Shown here in pieces: positions 1 to 8,172 of a DNA stretch of 64,000 bases. The translations under genes were made by a program, and so were the position numbers. Position 1 is the stretch's first letter; each line of letters starts with the position of its first letter. This DNA comes from Robiginitomaculum sp. (GTDB lineage: Bacteria > Pseudomonadota > Alphaproteobacteria > Caulobacterales > Maricaulaceae), in the NCBI GenBank assembly GCA_002733495.1, contig NVVV01000003.1, positions 44,493 to 108,492 of the forward strand. The letters run 5' to 3'. A model generated the notes under the pieces. That model saw only the letters and a program-made list of their open reading frames with translations, was not told where the DNA came from and did no database searches.

Positions 1-285
1 ATCAGGAAAATTGCCAGGCATTTAGGTGTTGAGATTGATGAAGAACAGTTTCCCGGCATTCTAGAGCGCATCACCTTCAAGGGTATGAAAAAGGATTTTG
101 GCAAGATCATGCCCGAAGCCGGTGAAATCTGGAAAGGCGGTGGCAACACCTTCATGAACAAGGGCACGAATGGTCGCTGGCGAGACGTTTTGACCGAAGA
201 AAATCTGGCCGAGTATGCGGCGGCAGCAGCAAAAGAGATACCGGCTGATTGTGCGCGCTGGCTGGAAAATGGTGGCGAGGTTTAA
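1..285 (+). CDS. Sulfotransferase family protein, C-terminal part (5' end outside window)
   Basis: The reading frame is open from the first base and ends at 285, giving 94 residues. The segment FMNKGTNGRWRDVLT followed by a helical tail matches the C-terminal end of PAPS-dependent sulfotransferases, where a basic KG.NGRW-type motif contacts the 3'-phosphate of PAPS. The catalytic N-terminal part with the 5'-phosphosulfate loop is not in the window, so substrate and exact subfamily cannot be judged. The last codons (WLENGGEV) are repeated downstream as non-coding remnants, see the tandem repeat at 260-600. Confidence 0.72.
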   Translation: MRKIARHLGVEIDEEQFPGILERITFKGMKKDFGKIMPEAGEIWKGGGNTFMNKGTNGRWRDVLTEENLAEYAAAAAKEIPADCARWLENGGEV

Positions 286-600
286 TCCTGTTTTTCCAGG
301 GTTCCCGGGCGTAGACCCTGGATCCAGGAAGAGTTTTATTTAATTATGGACCCCGGACTAAATCCGGGGACCCTCGGTTTGTGCTTATTCGTTTTTATTA
401 GCCTTTTGGTGCGGGCTGGCTGGAAAATGGTGGCAAGGTTTAATTCAGTTTTTCCAGGGCTCCCGGGCGAAGACCCGGGATCCAGACAGCGTTTCATTTA
501 ATTATGGACCCCGGACTAAATCCGGGGACCCTCGGTTTGTACTTATCTGGCTTTATTGACTTTTCTCGGCATCCTCTGGCTGGAAAATTGTGGCAGCATA
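260..600 (+). repeat. Tandem duplication of the sulfotransferase 3' end plus a dispersed repeat
   Basis: A unit of about 159 bp starts at 260, again at 418, and a truncated third copy starts at 578. Each unit begins with the last codons of the upstream gene (GGCTGGAAAATGGTGGC and a variant) and continues with a palindromic element centred on GACCCCGGACTAAATCCGGGG (repeat family C, 345-373 and 504-532). The first two copies are visibly very similar but not identical, so the duplication is not very recent. This fills most of the gene-free stretch 286-705. Confidence 0.85.
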
Positions 601-705
601 TAGGGGCTGTCCCCTCATTCCCCAAAGGCCTCGCGAAAATGTGTTTTGTCGCCGCTCTATGATCTGGCCTATGGTGCGGCAAAATTTGGGGTATTGGGGT
701 CCATC

Positions 706-1563
706 ATGAATTTTCTGAAATCCGTTTTTGTAATGGCGTTTATCACCATGGCGATGGTGTTTAGCATTTATGCGGTCATGCAATTGGCAAAGGGCGGCAA
801 TGTGATGGCTTGGGGCGGGGTCTTGCTGGCCAATGCGCCCTTTATGATCCGGCTTAGCTGGATCATGCTGATGAAGAACACCGCGCGCACCAGTGCGCGT
901 TTTCCGCTGTTCATTGCCTTGGGTGTGATCGGGTTGCTCCTGAGCAGCTATGCGTGGCGCAATGGCGCGGATATTCACGCCATGGATATGGCCGTGGCCG
1001 GCCTGGTTGGTTTTTTCCTGTACAGCTATTGGTATTCGTCCTTTTCGGGCCGGGGTAGCGATATGCTAAAAACCGGCCAGACACTAGCGCCGTTCAGCCT
1101 ACTTTCGGCCTCTGGCAATAAAGTCAACTCAGCCGATATGCGCGGACGGCCACACATTTTGATGTTCTTTCGTGGCAATTGGTGCCCCTTGTGCATGGCG
1201 CAAATCAAGGAATTGGCCAAGACCTACCAACAGATCGAAGCCTGCGGCGCCCGCGTGGCGCTGATTGCGCCGCAACCGCATAACAATACCAAGGCGCTGG
1301 CTAAAAAATTTGATGTAGATTTTGATTTCTACACCGACAAAGGCAATAAGGCCGCCCGGGCGCTGGGCATCGCCAATGCCTGGGGCATACCTTTTGGTAT
1401 GCAGGTTTTAGGCTATTCCAGCGAAACCGTTTTGCCCACGGTGATCATCACCGACCCGGATGGCAAAATCCTTTGGGCCCATGAAACCGACAATTATCGC
1501 GTCCGGCCAGAGCCAGAAACCTTTTTGGCTGTTTTGCGCGATAACGGCTATTGCCCGGCCTAG
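706..1563 (+). CDS. Membrane-tethered AhpC/TSA-type peroxiredoxin-like protein
   Basis: 285 residues. Residues 1-110 contain about four hydrophobic segments, followed by a thioredoxin-fold AhpC/TSA domain. The motif FFRGNWCPLCMAQIKEL holds a CPLC active site of the peroxiredoxin-like/thioredoxin-like class, and PTVIITDPDGKILW is the usual cis-Pro strand region. The likely role is thiol-dependent peroxide reduction or disulfide chemistry at the membrane. ATG at 706 is chosen over the upstream TTG at 646 because it starts the first transmembrane helix. The stop codon overlaps that of the convergent maiA. The exact substrate is unknown. Confidence 0.8.
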   Translation: MNFLKSVFVMAFITMAMVFSIYAVMQLAKGGNVMAWGGVLLANAPFMIRLSWIMLMKNTARTSARFPLFIALGVIGLLLSSYAWRNGADIHAMDMAVAGLVGFFLYSYWYSSFSGRGSDMLKTGQTLAPFSLLSASGNKVNSADMRGRPHILMFFRGNWCPLCMAQIKELAKTYQQIEACGARVALIAPQPHNNTKALAKKFDVDFDFYTDKGNKAARALGIANAWGIPFGMQVLGYSSETVLPTVIITDPDGKILWAHETDNYRVRPEPETFLAVLRDNGYCPA

Positions 1564-2201
1564 ACCGCGTCTGGCTGGTTGGCCGGGTGAGCGCTCTCAA
1601 AGGCTGGCAGGGCTGCACAGGCCGCATCAATGGCGGTGATAGCGGGATAAGGGGCCAGGTCAACATCAAAGCGCCGGGCGGCATAAACCTGTGGGATCAG
1701 ATTGCATTCCACCAGGCCCGGCGCTTTGCCAAAGCAAAATTCCCCTCTGTTGTGATTGGTGTTTAGCAGCGTTTCCAGCGCTGAAAACCCATCCGTGGTC
1801 CAGCGGGTAATCCAGCCAAGCACGGCATCGTGATCCGCGCCAAAATCCTGCTTCAAAGCATTCAGAATGCGCAGATTGTTGATCGGGTGAATGTCGCAGG
1901 CAATCAGCGCCGCCATGGCCCGCACCCGCGCCCTGTCAAAACGATCTGTGGGTAGAAGCGGCGGCTCGGGCCAGCTTTCCTCTATCCATTCCAGAATCGC
2001 CGGTGATTGGGTCAGAACATGGCCATCTACTTCCAATGCCGGGGCTAACCCTTGTGGATTCAGGGCCAGATAGGCTTCTGATTTATGCGCCTTCTCTAGA
2101 AGGTTGAGCGGGACATACTCATAGGAAACCTTCTTTAAATTCAAGGCAATACGCACACGGTGCGAGGTGCCACTCCGGTAATAGTTATGCAGCCTGATCA
2201 C
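1560..2201 (-). CDS. maiA: Maleylacetoacetate isomerase (zeta-class GST)
   Basis: 213 residues, the usual length for this enzyme. It converts 4-maleylacetoacetate to 4-fumarylacetoacetate with glutathione in tyrosine/phenylalanine breakdown. The N-terminal thioredoxin-like domain shows YYRSGTSHRVRIAL, the zeta-class SS.R-type glutathione site (here SGTSHR), then NPQGLAPALEVDG and LTQSPAILEWIEE, the glutathione-binding strand. The C-terminal helical domain follows. It starts with GTG at 2201 preceded by CAGGAGAC. It is divergent from hppD, which fits a shared tyrosine-catabolism locus. A generic GST is possible but less likely in this context. Confidence 0.9.
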   Translation of the reverse strand: MIRLHNYYRSGTSHRVRIALNLKKVSYEYVPLNLLEKAHKSEAYLALNPQGLAPALEVDGHVLTQSPAILEWIEESWPEPPLLPTDRFDRARVRAMAALIACDIHPINNLRILNALKQDFGADHDAVLGWITRWTTDGFSALETLLNTNHNRGEFCFGKAPGLVECNLIPQVYAARRFDVDLAPYPAITAIDAACAALPAFESAHPANQPDAV

Positions 2202-2308
2202 AATTGTCTCCTGAGCGTAAAAAATAGTTGCATTTGTTACTAATTACAAGCATCTTGTCGGCAACAATGGCGCATTATGGCGTCCTTTTGCAAGATGGAG
2301 CAAAAAAA

Positions 2309-3373
2309 ATGGCTGATCTCTTTGAAAATCCTTTGGGAACACGCGGATTCGCCTTTGTTGAGTTTTCTTCGCAAGACCCGGATGCACTGGCCTTGTTGTT
2401 TGAAAACATGGGCTTTACCGCCGTTTCCAAACATAAAGTCCGCGATGTTATCCGTTACAAGCAAGGCAATGCAGATTTTCTTTTAAACCGGGAAGCTGGC
2501 GGCCAGGCCGATCGTTTTAACGCGCTGCACAAGGGCGGCGCTAACGCCATGGGGTTTTTGGTTGATGATGCCGAAATTGCTTTTGAAGGGGCGTTGGAAC
2601 GGGGTGCGACCTCAGCAAATGATGGCATGTGGACTGAAAAACTGCCAGCCATTGAGGGCATTGGCGGATCGTTGATCTATCTGATGAGCGTATCGGATCG
2701 CGAGGCCTTCTTTGCCGAAGAATTTACCGCCTTTGCTGGCGTAGATGAAGGCCTGAATGATCTTGGTTTCACCTATATCGACCATCTTACGCATAATGTG
2801 CATCGCGGCCAGATGGAGGTTTGGGGCAAGTTCTATGAGAATGTTTTCGGTTTTCGCCAAATCCGTTATTTCGATATTGAAGGCAAACTGACCGGGCTGA
2901 TTTCCAAGGCGATGACCTCGCCGGATGGAAACATCCGCATTCCGCTCAACGAATCCCGCGATGACAAGTCCCAGATCGAGGAATTCCTGCACGAATTCAA
3001 TGGTGAAGGCATTCAGCACATTGCCATTGCCTCTGACCATATTTTTGATTCTGTAGACGGATTGCTGGCCAATGGACTGGATTTACAGGACACGCCAGAC
3101 AGCTATTTTGACGGGATTGACGAGCGCCTTCCCGGCCATGGCGAAAATGTTGATGAGCTGCGCAAGCGCCGCATCCTGATTGATGGCGCCCCCACCGAAG
3201 GGCAGGGACTATTATTGCAAATCTTCTCCAAAACTGTGATTGGCCCGGTGTTTTTTGAATTTATCCAGCGCAAGGGCAATGACGGCTTTGGCGAGGGCAA
3301 TTTTCAGGCTTTGTTTGACTCCATTGAACTGGATCAGGTGCGCCGCGGCGTTCTGGAAGATGCCTCTGCCTGA
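2309..3373 (+). CDS. hppD: 4-hydroxyphenylpyruvate dioxygenase
   Basis: 354 residues. Converts 4-hydroxyphenylpyruvate and O2 to homogentisate and CO2. Two VOC modules are visible. The C-terminal one carries the iron ligands His (FTYIDHLTHNVHRG), His (GEGIQHIAIASDHI) and Glu (GPVFFEFIQRKG). FFEFIQRKG is the family signature near the C terminus, and FSKTVIGPVFFEF and NEPL-like segments agree. ATG at 2309 is chosen because GGAG lies 10 bases upstream and the protein then begins at the usual position before the conserved NPLGTRGFAFVEF. The next gene starts 12 bases after the stop, so they are probably co-transcribed. Confidence 0.95.
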   Translation: MADLFENPLGTRGFAFVEFSSQDPDALALLFENMGFTAVSKHKVRDVIRYKQGNADFLLNREAGGQADRFNALHKGGANAMGFLVDDAEIAFEGALERGATSANDGMWTEKLPAIEGIGGSLIYLMSVSDREAFFAEEFTAFAGVDEGLNDLGFTYIDHLTHNVHRGQMEVWGKFYENVFGFRQIRYFDIEGKLTGLISKAMTSPDGNIRIPLNESRDDKSQIEEFLHEFNGEGIQHIAIASDHIFDSVDGLLANGLDLQDTPDSYFDGIDERLPGHGENVDELRKRRILIDGAPTEGQGLLLQIFSKTVIGPVFFEFIQRKGNDGFGEGNFQALFDSIELDQVRRGVLEDASA

Positions 3374-3385
3374 ATGGAGACCGCT

Positions 3386-3919
3386 ATGTCGATCAACCTT
3401 AAACGCATTCACCACGTGGCCTATCGGTGCAAGGATGCCAAGGAAACCGTTGAGTTCTATCAGCGCGTGCTAGATATGGATTTCGTGCTGGCCATTGCCG
3501 AAAACGAGGTGCCCTCAACCGGCGCACCTGACCCCTACATGCATATTTTTATGGATGCGGGCATGGGCAATGTTCTGGCGTTTTTCGAACTGCCGACCCA
3601 GCCGGATATGGATCGTGATCGCAATACCCCGGATTGGGTGCAGCATATCGCCTTTGAGCTTGAATCTGTTGAGGCCTTGCTGGCCGCCAAGGCAAAGATC
3701 GAGGCCGAGGGGCTGGACGTGATCGGTCCCACCAATCACGGTATTTTCAAATCCATTTATTTCTTTGATCCCAATGGGCACCGACTGGAACTGGCGGTCA
3801 ACACCCATACAGTCGAACAGATGGCCGAGCTGCACAAGGTCGCGCCTGACATGCTGGAAGAGTGGTCGCGCACCAAGAAGGCACCACGCCATGCCGCCTG
3901 GCTGCATGAAGATAAGTAA
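3386..3919 (+). CDS. VOC-superfamily protein (glyoxalase/extradiol dioxygenase fold)
   Basis: 177 residues. A paired beta-alpha-beta-beta-beta fold is suggested by RIHHVAYRCKDAKETVEFY at the N terminus and IYFFDPNGHRLELAV at the C terminus. Possible metal ligands are His10 (or His9), His87 (DWVQHIAFEL) and Glu135 (HRLELAV), the H-H-E set of this superfamily. GGAG precedes ATG 3386. It sits between hppD and fahA and so should act in or beside tyrosine breakdown, but the specific reaction is not recognisable. See the finding about the missing homogentisate dioxygenase. Confidence 0.85.
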   Translation: MSINLKRIHHVAYRCKDAKETVEFYQRVLDMDFVLAIAENEVPSTGAPDPYMHIFMDAGMGNVLAFFELPTQPDMDRDRNTPDWVQHIAFELESVEALLAAKAKIEAEGLDVIGPTNHGIFKSIYFFDPNGHRLELAVNTHTVEQMAELHKVAPDMLEEWSRTKKAPRHAAWLHEDK

Positions 3920-4021
3920 TGGGCAGACAAAAGGCCTAGAACGGTATAGATACCTTGCACTTGAGGGCATTTTGGCGCACCAATACGGTAACATTTGTTA
4001 CCCATGCGCAAAGGCTGTTCC

Positions 4022-5035
4022 ATGAAACTTGCATCCCTTAAATCAGGCCGTGATGGCAAACTGGTCGTCGTATCCAAAGACCTGACCCGCTATACCGATG
4101 CCGGGCGTATTGCCCCGACCATGCAGGCCGCTTTGGATGATTGGGCCGAGGCCGGTCCACAATTAGAGGCTCTGTCGCAAAGTCTTGAGGTGGGCGCGGT
4201 GCCGGTGGAGCGTTTTCACGAACGCGACTGTGCCTCGCCTTTGCCACGCGCCTTTCAGTGGGCTGATGGGTCGGCCTATGTCAATCATGTGGAACTGGTG
4301 CGCAAGGCCCGCGGCGCGGCCATGCCCGAAACCTTCTGGACTGATCCACTGATGTATCAGGGTGGCTCTGATACGTTTTTGGGGCCGCGCGATGATATAG
4401 AAATGACAAACGATCAGGAGTGGGGCATCGATATGGAGGCCGAAGTGGCCGTCATTGTCGATGATGTGCCGATGGGGGCCAGCCCAGACGAGGCGGCCAG
4501 TAAAATCCGCCTGATCATGCTGGTCAATGATGTATCTTTACGCGGTTTGATCCCCGGCGAGTTAAGCAAGGGCTTTGGCTTTTTCCAGTCCAAGCCTTCA
4601 TCCGCCTTCTCGCCAGTGGCAGTAACACCTGATGTACTGGGTGATTCCTGGAAAGATAATAAATTACATTTGCCCATGCTGGTCGGCCTGAATGGGCAAA
4701 GCTTTGGCCGCGCCAATGCCGGGGTGGATATGACCTTTGATTTTGGTCGGATCATCGCCCATGCCGCCAAAACCCGACCCCTTGGTGCCGGGGCCATTAT
4801 TGGTTCGGGAACGGTGTCCAACAAGCTGGATGATGGGCCGGGCAAGCCGGTCGCCGAGGGCGGCGCAGGCTATTCCTGTATCGCGGAAATTCGCATGATT
4901 GAAACCATAGAGGGCGGCGCGCCCAAAACGCCCTTCATGAAATATGATGACCATGTGACAATCGAGATGAAAGACACCGAAGGGCACTCGATTTTTGGTC
5001 GTATTGCGCAAACTGTGAAGCCATATAATGGCTAA
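4022..5035 (+). CDS. Fumarylacetoacetate hydrolase family protein
   Basis: 337 residues, matching bacterial fumarylacetoacetase of the shorter type. It splits fumarylacetoacetate into fumarate and acetoacetate, the last step of tyrosine degradation. The metal-binding acidic residues lie in DMEAEVAVIVDDV, and NDVSLRGLIPGE plus GFGFFQSKPSSAFSP form the conserved FAH core. GSGTVSNKLDDGPG near the C terminus is also typical. ATG 4022 follows an AAAGG-type ribosome site. The stop overlaps the MarR gene by 8 bases. A related FAH-fold hydrolase is formally possible, but the neighbours favour fumarylacetoacetase. Confidence 0.9.
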   Translation: MKLASLKSGRDGKLVVVSKDLTRYTDAGRIAPTMQAALDDWAEAGPQLEALSQSLEVGAVPVERFHERDCASPLPRAFQWADGSAYVNHVELVRKARGAAMPETFWTDPLMYQGGSDTFLGPRDDIEMTNDQEWGIDMEAEVAVIVDDVPMGASPDEAASKIRLIMLVNDVSLRGLIPGELSKGFGFFQSKPSSAFSPVAVTPDVLGDSWKDNKLHLPMLVGLNGQSFGRANAGVDMTFDFGRIIAHAAKTRPLGAGAIIGSGTVSNKLDDGPGKPVAEGGAGYSCIAEIRMIETIEGGAPKTPFMKYDDHVTIEMKDTEGHSIFGRIAQTVKPYNG

Positions 5036-5495
5036 TTCGCCGCCAGATACACTTCATCTGGATGATTACTTGCCCTATCGATTGTCCGTGGCCTCTAATC
5101 GGGTCAGTCGCCTGATTGCCAGGCTGTATCAGGACCGCTTTGGACTTTCGATCTGGCAATGGCGGGTGCTGGCCATATTGGGTGCGCAAAACGAATTGAC
5201 GGCGGGACAGGTGGCAAAGCGCGCCGCGATGGACAAGATGGCGGTCAGCCGCGCCGTTTCTGCACTGTTGGCGCGGGGGCTGATTGTGCGTGAAACCTCA
5301 AAACACGATGCCCGAGCGCGCATACTGTCCCTGACGGAAACTGGCATGGGAATTTATACGGAAATTGCCCCATTGGCGCGTGAGCAGGAACAACATTTGC
5401 TGGGTGGTTTCAGCGCAGACGATATTAAATTCGGTATGCAGTTTTTACAGGCGCTGGAAACCCGCGCAGCGGCACTGGCTGGCGAAGAGAGCTGA
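5028..5495 (+). CDS. MarR-family transcriptional regulator
   Basis: 155 residues. The winged helix-turn-helix is clear: WQWRVLAILGAQNELTAGQ, then AKRAAMDKMAVSRAVSALLARGLIVRE for the recognition helix, and a wing with DARARILSLTETG. It overlaps the end of the fumarylacetoacetase gene, so it is transcribed with the tyrosine cluster. It may control that cluster in response to an aromatic ligand; this is inferred from position only. Its stop lies 2 bases from the convergent hutF end. Confidence 0.9.
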   Translation: MANSPPDTLHLDDYLPYRLSVASNRVSRLIARLYQDRFGLSIWQWRVLAILGAQNELTAGQVAKRAAMDKMAVSRAVSALLARGLIVRETSKHDARARILSLTETGMGIYTEIAPLAREQEQHLLGGFSADDIKFGMQFLQALETRAAALAGEES

Positions 5496-5497
5496 CG

Positions 5498-6850
5498 TTA
5501 AGCCAGAACGCGTTTCAGGATAGCAATAAAGGCGTTCTCAATGCTTTCACGCGCCCCATGGCATCCGTTTTCGACAACCTTTTTGCCCTTGGCGTAGACA
5601 TCGCGGACGGGGCTGCGTCCGGCACCATAAAGCCAGCCATCTAGCCATAAATCCCCAGTGCGGGTGGCCAAGGCCGGGTGCGTCATGTCCAGGGTGACCA
5701 TGTCTGCACGCATGCCGACGGCCAGTGCACCCGATTTCTGGGCAAGGGCCTGCGCGCCACCTTTCAGAGCTTGGTCAAACAAAGTACGCCCACTGGATGC
5801 GTGGGGGTGGGCCAGCGGCGTGCGGCTTTGGCTTTGCAGGCGCTGGCCATAATCCAAAAGGCGTAATTCTTCGGCCAGATCAATACGAACGCAACTATCT
5901 GATCCAATGCCGAAACGGCCATTTTGTTGTAAGAATTTGCGGGCCGGGAAAAACCCATCGCCCAGATTGGCCTCGGTAATGGGGCACAGGCCAGCCACCG
6001 CGCCAGATCTCGCCAGATCGCGGATTTCATAATCATCCATATGGGTGGCGTGCACCAGGCACCAGCGTTCATCTACATCCATATGGTCCAGCAGCCAGCG
6101 TACGGGTGGTGCCCCCAGATGCTGGCGGCAGTCCTTAACCTCGCGTGTTTGCTCGGCAATGTGGATATGCACCGGGCCTTGGGGGAAGGCATTGATCAAT
6201 GCAGTTAACTGCTCTGGGCTGGCGGCGCGCAGGGAATGCGGCGCAATCCCCAATTGCGTTTGCGGATATTGCGTTTGTAACGCAGACATCAGCGCCACAA
6301 AGCTATCCAGCGCATGGCCAAAGCGTTTTTGACGCGGCGATAAGGCGCCGCCTTCAAAGCCGCCTTGGGCGTAAAAAACCGGCAACAGGGTTTGGCCTAT
6401 GCCGGTTTGCGCTGCGGCTTCAATCACCTGTGTCGCCATCTCAGCAGGGTTGTCATAGGGCGTGCCATCGGGTGCATGATGGATATAGTGAAATTCGCCG
6501 ACACTGGTGAAGCCGCTTTCCAGCATGTCCATATAGGCCATGGCGGCAATAGCGCTCAGGGCTTCGGGGTCTATATTTTCGGCAATCTGGTACATGGTTT
6601 CGCGCCACGTCCAGAAACTGTCATCGCCGGGGCCAGCCCGTTCGGCCAGACCGGCCATGGCACGCTGAAATGCATGGCAATGCAAATTGGCCATACCGGG
6701 CACAAGTATCTCAGTCCTTTCATCGCTGGCCTGCGCTTTTGCTGCAACGCTTATGGCCTTAATCTTCCCTGATGAGGAAAATGTCAGGCGAACATTTTTA
6801 GCCCAACCCTCTGGCAAGAGGGCGTGTGTTGCAAAGAGTACCGTTTCCAT
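5498..6850 (-). CDS. hutF: Formimidoylglutamate deiminase
   Basis: 450 residues, typical length. Converts N-formimidoyl-L-glutamate to N-formyl-L-glutamate and ammonia, the branch of histidine utilisation that uses HutG afterwards. The amidohydrolase metal site is visible: NLHCHAFQRAMAGL (HxH), VHIHIAEQTREV (His), VHATHMDDYEI (His) and GIGSDSCVRIDLAEELR (Asp). FWTWRETMY is a HutF-specific stretch. It is divergent from hutI with 82 bases between the start codons, so both promoters must lie in that gap. Confidence 0.95.
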   Translation of the reverse strand: METVLFATHALLPEGWAKNVRLTFSSSGKIKAISVAAKAQASDERTEILVPGMANLHCHAFQRAMAGLAERAGPGDDSFWTWRETMYQIAENIDPEALSAIAAMAYMDMLESGFTSVGEFHYIHHAPDGTPYDNPAEMATQVIEAAAQTGIGQTLLPVFYAQGGFEGGALSPRQKRFGHALDSFVALMSALQTQYPQTQLGIAPHSLRAASPEQLTALINAFPQGPVHIHIAEQTREVKDCRQHLGAPPVRWLLDHMDVDERWCLVHATHMDDYEIRDLARSGAVAGLCPITEANLGDGFFPARKFLQQNGRFGIGSDSCVRIDLAEELRLLDYGQRLQSQSRTPLAHPHASSGRTLFDQALKGGAQALAQKSGALAVGMRADMVTLDMTHPALATRTGDLWLDGWLYGAGRSPVRDVYAKGKKVVENGCHGARESIENAFIAILKRVLA

Positions 6851-6932
6851 AGCTTCTCATATCGCGAATGGGCACATGAGGCGAGCACCAAAAAAGACTT
6901 GGCAGACCGGGCCGCGCTGGTTAGCCAAGGGT

Positions 6933-8171
6933 ATGGGAAACGCCGCGCAAAAAATAACACGCCAATGGGTGCTGGACGGGGTGAGGCTGGCCAGCATGGC
7001 CAGCGGTACAACGGCCTATGGGCTGGTCGAACAGGCGGCCATTGCCATGGATGGCGCAAAGATTGCCTGGGTTGGTGAAGTCGTCGATTTACCCGCGCTT
7101 TATGCGAACTGGCCCCGTGAAACCTTGCCCGGTGGGCTGATCACACCGGCTTTGATCGATTGCCATACCCACATTGTCTATGGCGGAAACCGAGCCAGTG
7201 AGTGGGAAATGCGCTTGCAAGGGGCCTCTTACGCCGAAATATCCCGCGCTGGCGGTGGTATTCGCGCGACCGTAGCGGCCACGCGCGCCGCCAGTGAAGC
7301 TGAATTGGTGCAAAGCGCCCGCACGCGCCTTGATGACCTGATTGGTGAAGGGCTGGGCACCATAGAGATCAAGTCCGGCTATGGGCTGGATACACAAACC
7401 GAGTGCAAAATGCTAAGCACAGCCCGCGCGCTGGGGCAAATGAGTGGCGTACAGGTCAAAACCAGTTTTCTGGGCGCACACGCTTTGCCGGAGGCGTTTG
7501 AGGGGCGTAGCGACGCCTATATTGATCTGGTGGTTGAGGAGATGCTTCCGGCTATCGCCGCGCAAAATCTGGCTGATTATTGCGACGGGTTTTGTGAGGA
7601 CATTGCTTTTAGTGTCAAGCAAATGCGCAAAGTGCTGGAGAAAGCCAAAGACTTGGGTCTTGGCCTGCGCTTGCACGCCGAACAATTATCCAACCAAAGC
7701 GGGGCGCAGATGGCGGCAGAGCTTGGCGCGCTATCGTGCGATCATCTGGAATATATTGACGAGGCCGGGGTGAAGGCCATGGCGGATGCAAGCACAATTG
7801 CGGTTTTGCTGCCCGGTGCATTTTACTTTTTAGGGGAACCCAAAAAGCCCCCCATCGCCATGCTGCGCGATTATGATGTGGGCATGGCGCTGGCCAGCGA
7901 TTGTAATCCAGGCTCATCGCCGCTGACCTCGTTATTGCTGACGATGAATATGGGCTGTACGCTGTTTGGTCTGACGCCCGAAGAGGCGCTGGCAGGTACT
8001 ACGCGCTTTGCGGCGGCGGCTTTAGGGCTAACGAAAACGCACGGGACTATAGAAAGTGGTAAAATCGCGGATTTGGCATTGTGGGATGTCGCGTATCCCG
8101 GGCATCTTGCCTATGCCATGGGGGCAAATCCACATATTGGCCAGATCAGGGCCGGGCAATGGGTGACATAA
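6933..8171 (+). CDS. hutI: Imidazolonepropionase
   Basis: 412 residues. Hydrolyses imidazolone propionate to N-formimidoylglutamate in histidine breakdown. The metal and substrate residues appear in [17 protein letters not shown] (HxH), [12 protein letters not shown] (His), CDHLEYI (His) and [10 protein letters not shown] (Asp). EIKSGYGLD is a family hallmark. The frame is open further upstream (ATG at 6876 and beyond), but 6933 gives the usual length and lets the protein begin just before the first strand. The start is therefore somewhat uncertain. The stop lies one base before the hutH start, a tight operon. Confidence 0.94.
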   Translation: MGNAAQKITRQWVLDGVRLASMASGTTAYGLVEQAAIAMDGAKIAWVGEVVDLPALYANWPRETLPGGLITPALIDCHTHIVYGGNRASEWEMRLQGASYAEISRAGGGIRATVAATRAASEAELVQSARTRLDDLIGEGLGTIEIKSGYGLDTQTECKMLSTARALGQMSGVQVKTSFLGAHALPEAFEGRSDAYIDLVVEEMLPAIAAQNLADYCDGFCEDIAFSVKQMRKVLEKAKDLGLGLRLHAEQLSNQSGAQMAAELGALSCDHLEYIDEAGVKAMADASTIAVLLPGAFYFLGEPKKPPIAMLRDYDVGMALASDCNPGSSPLTSLLLTMNMGCTLFGLTPEEALAGTTRFAAAALGLTKTHGTIESGKIADLALWDVAYPGHLAYAMGANPHIGQIRAGQWVT

Positions 8172-8172
8172 T

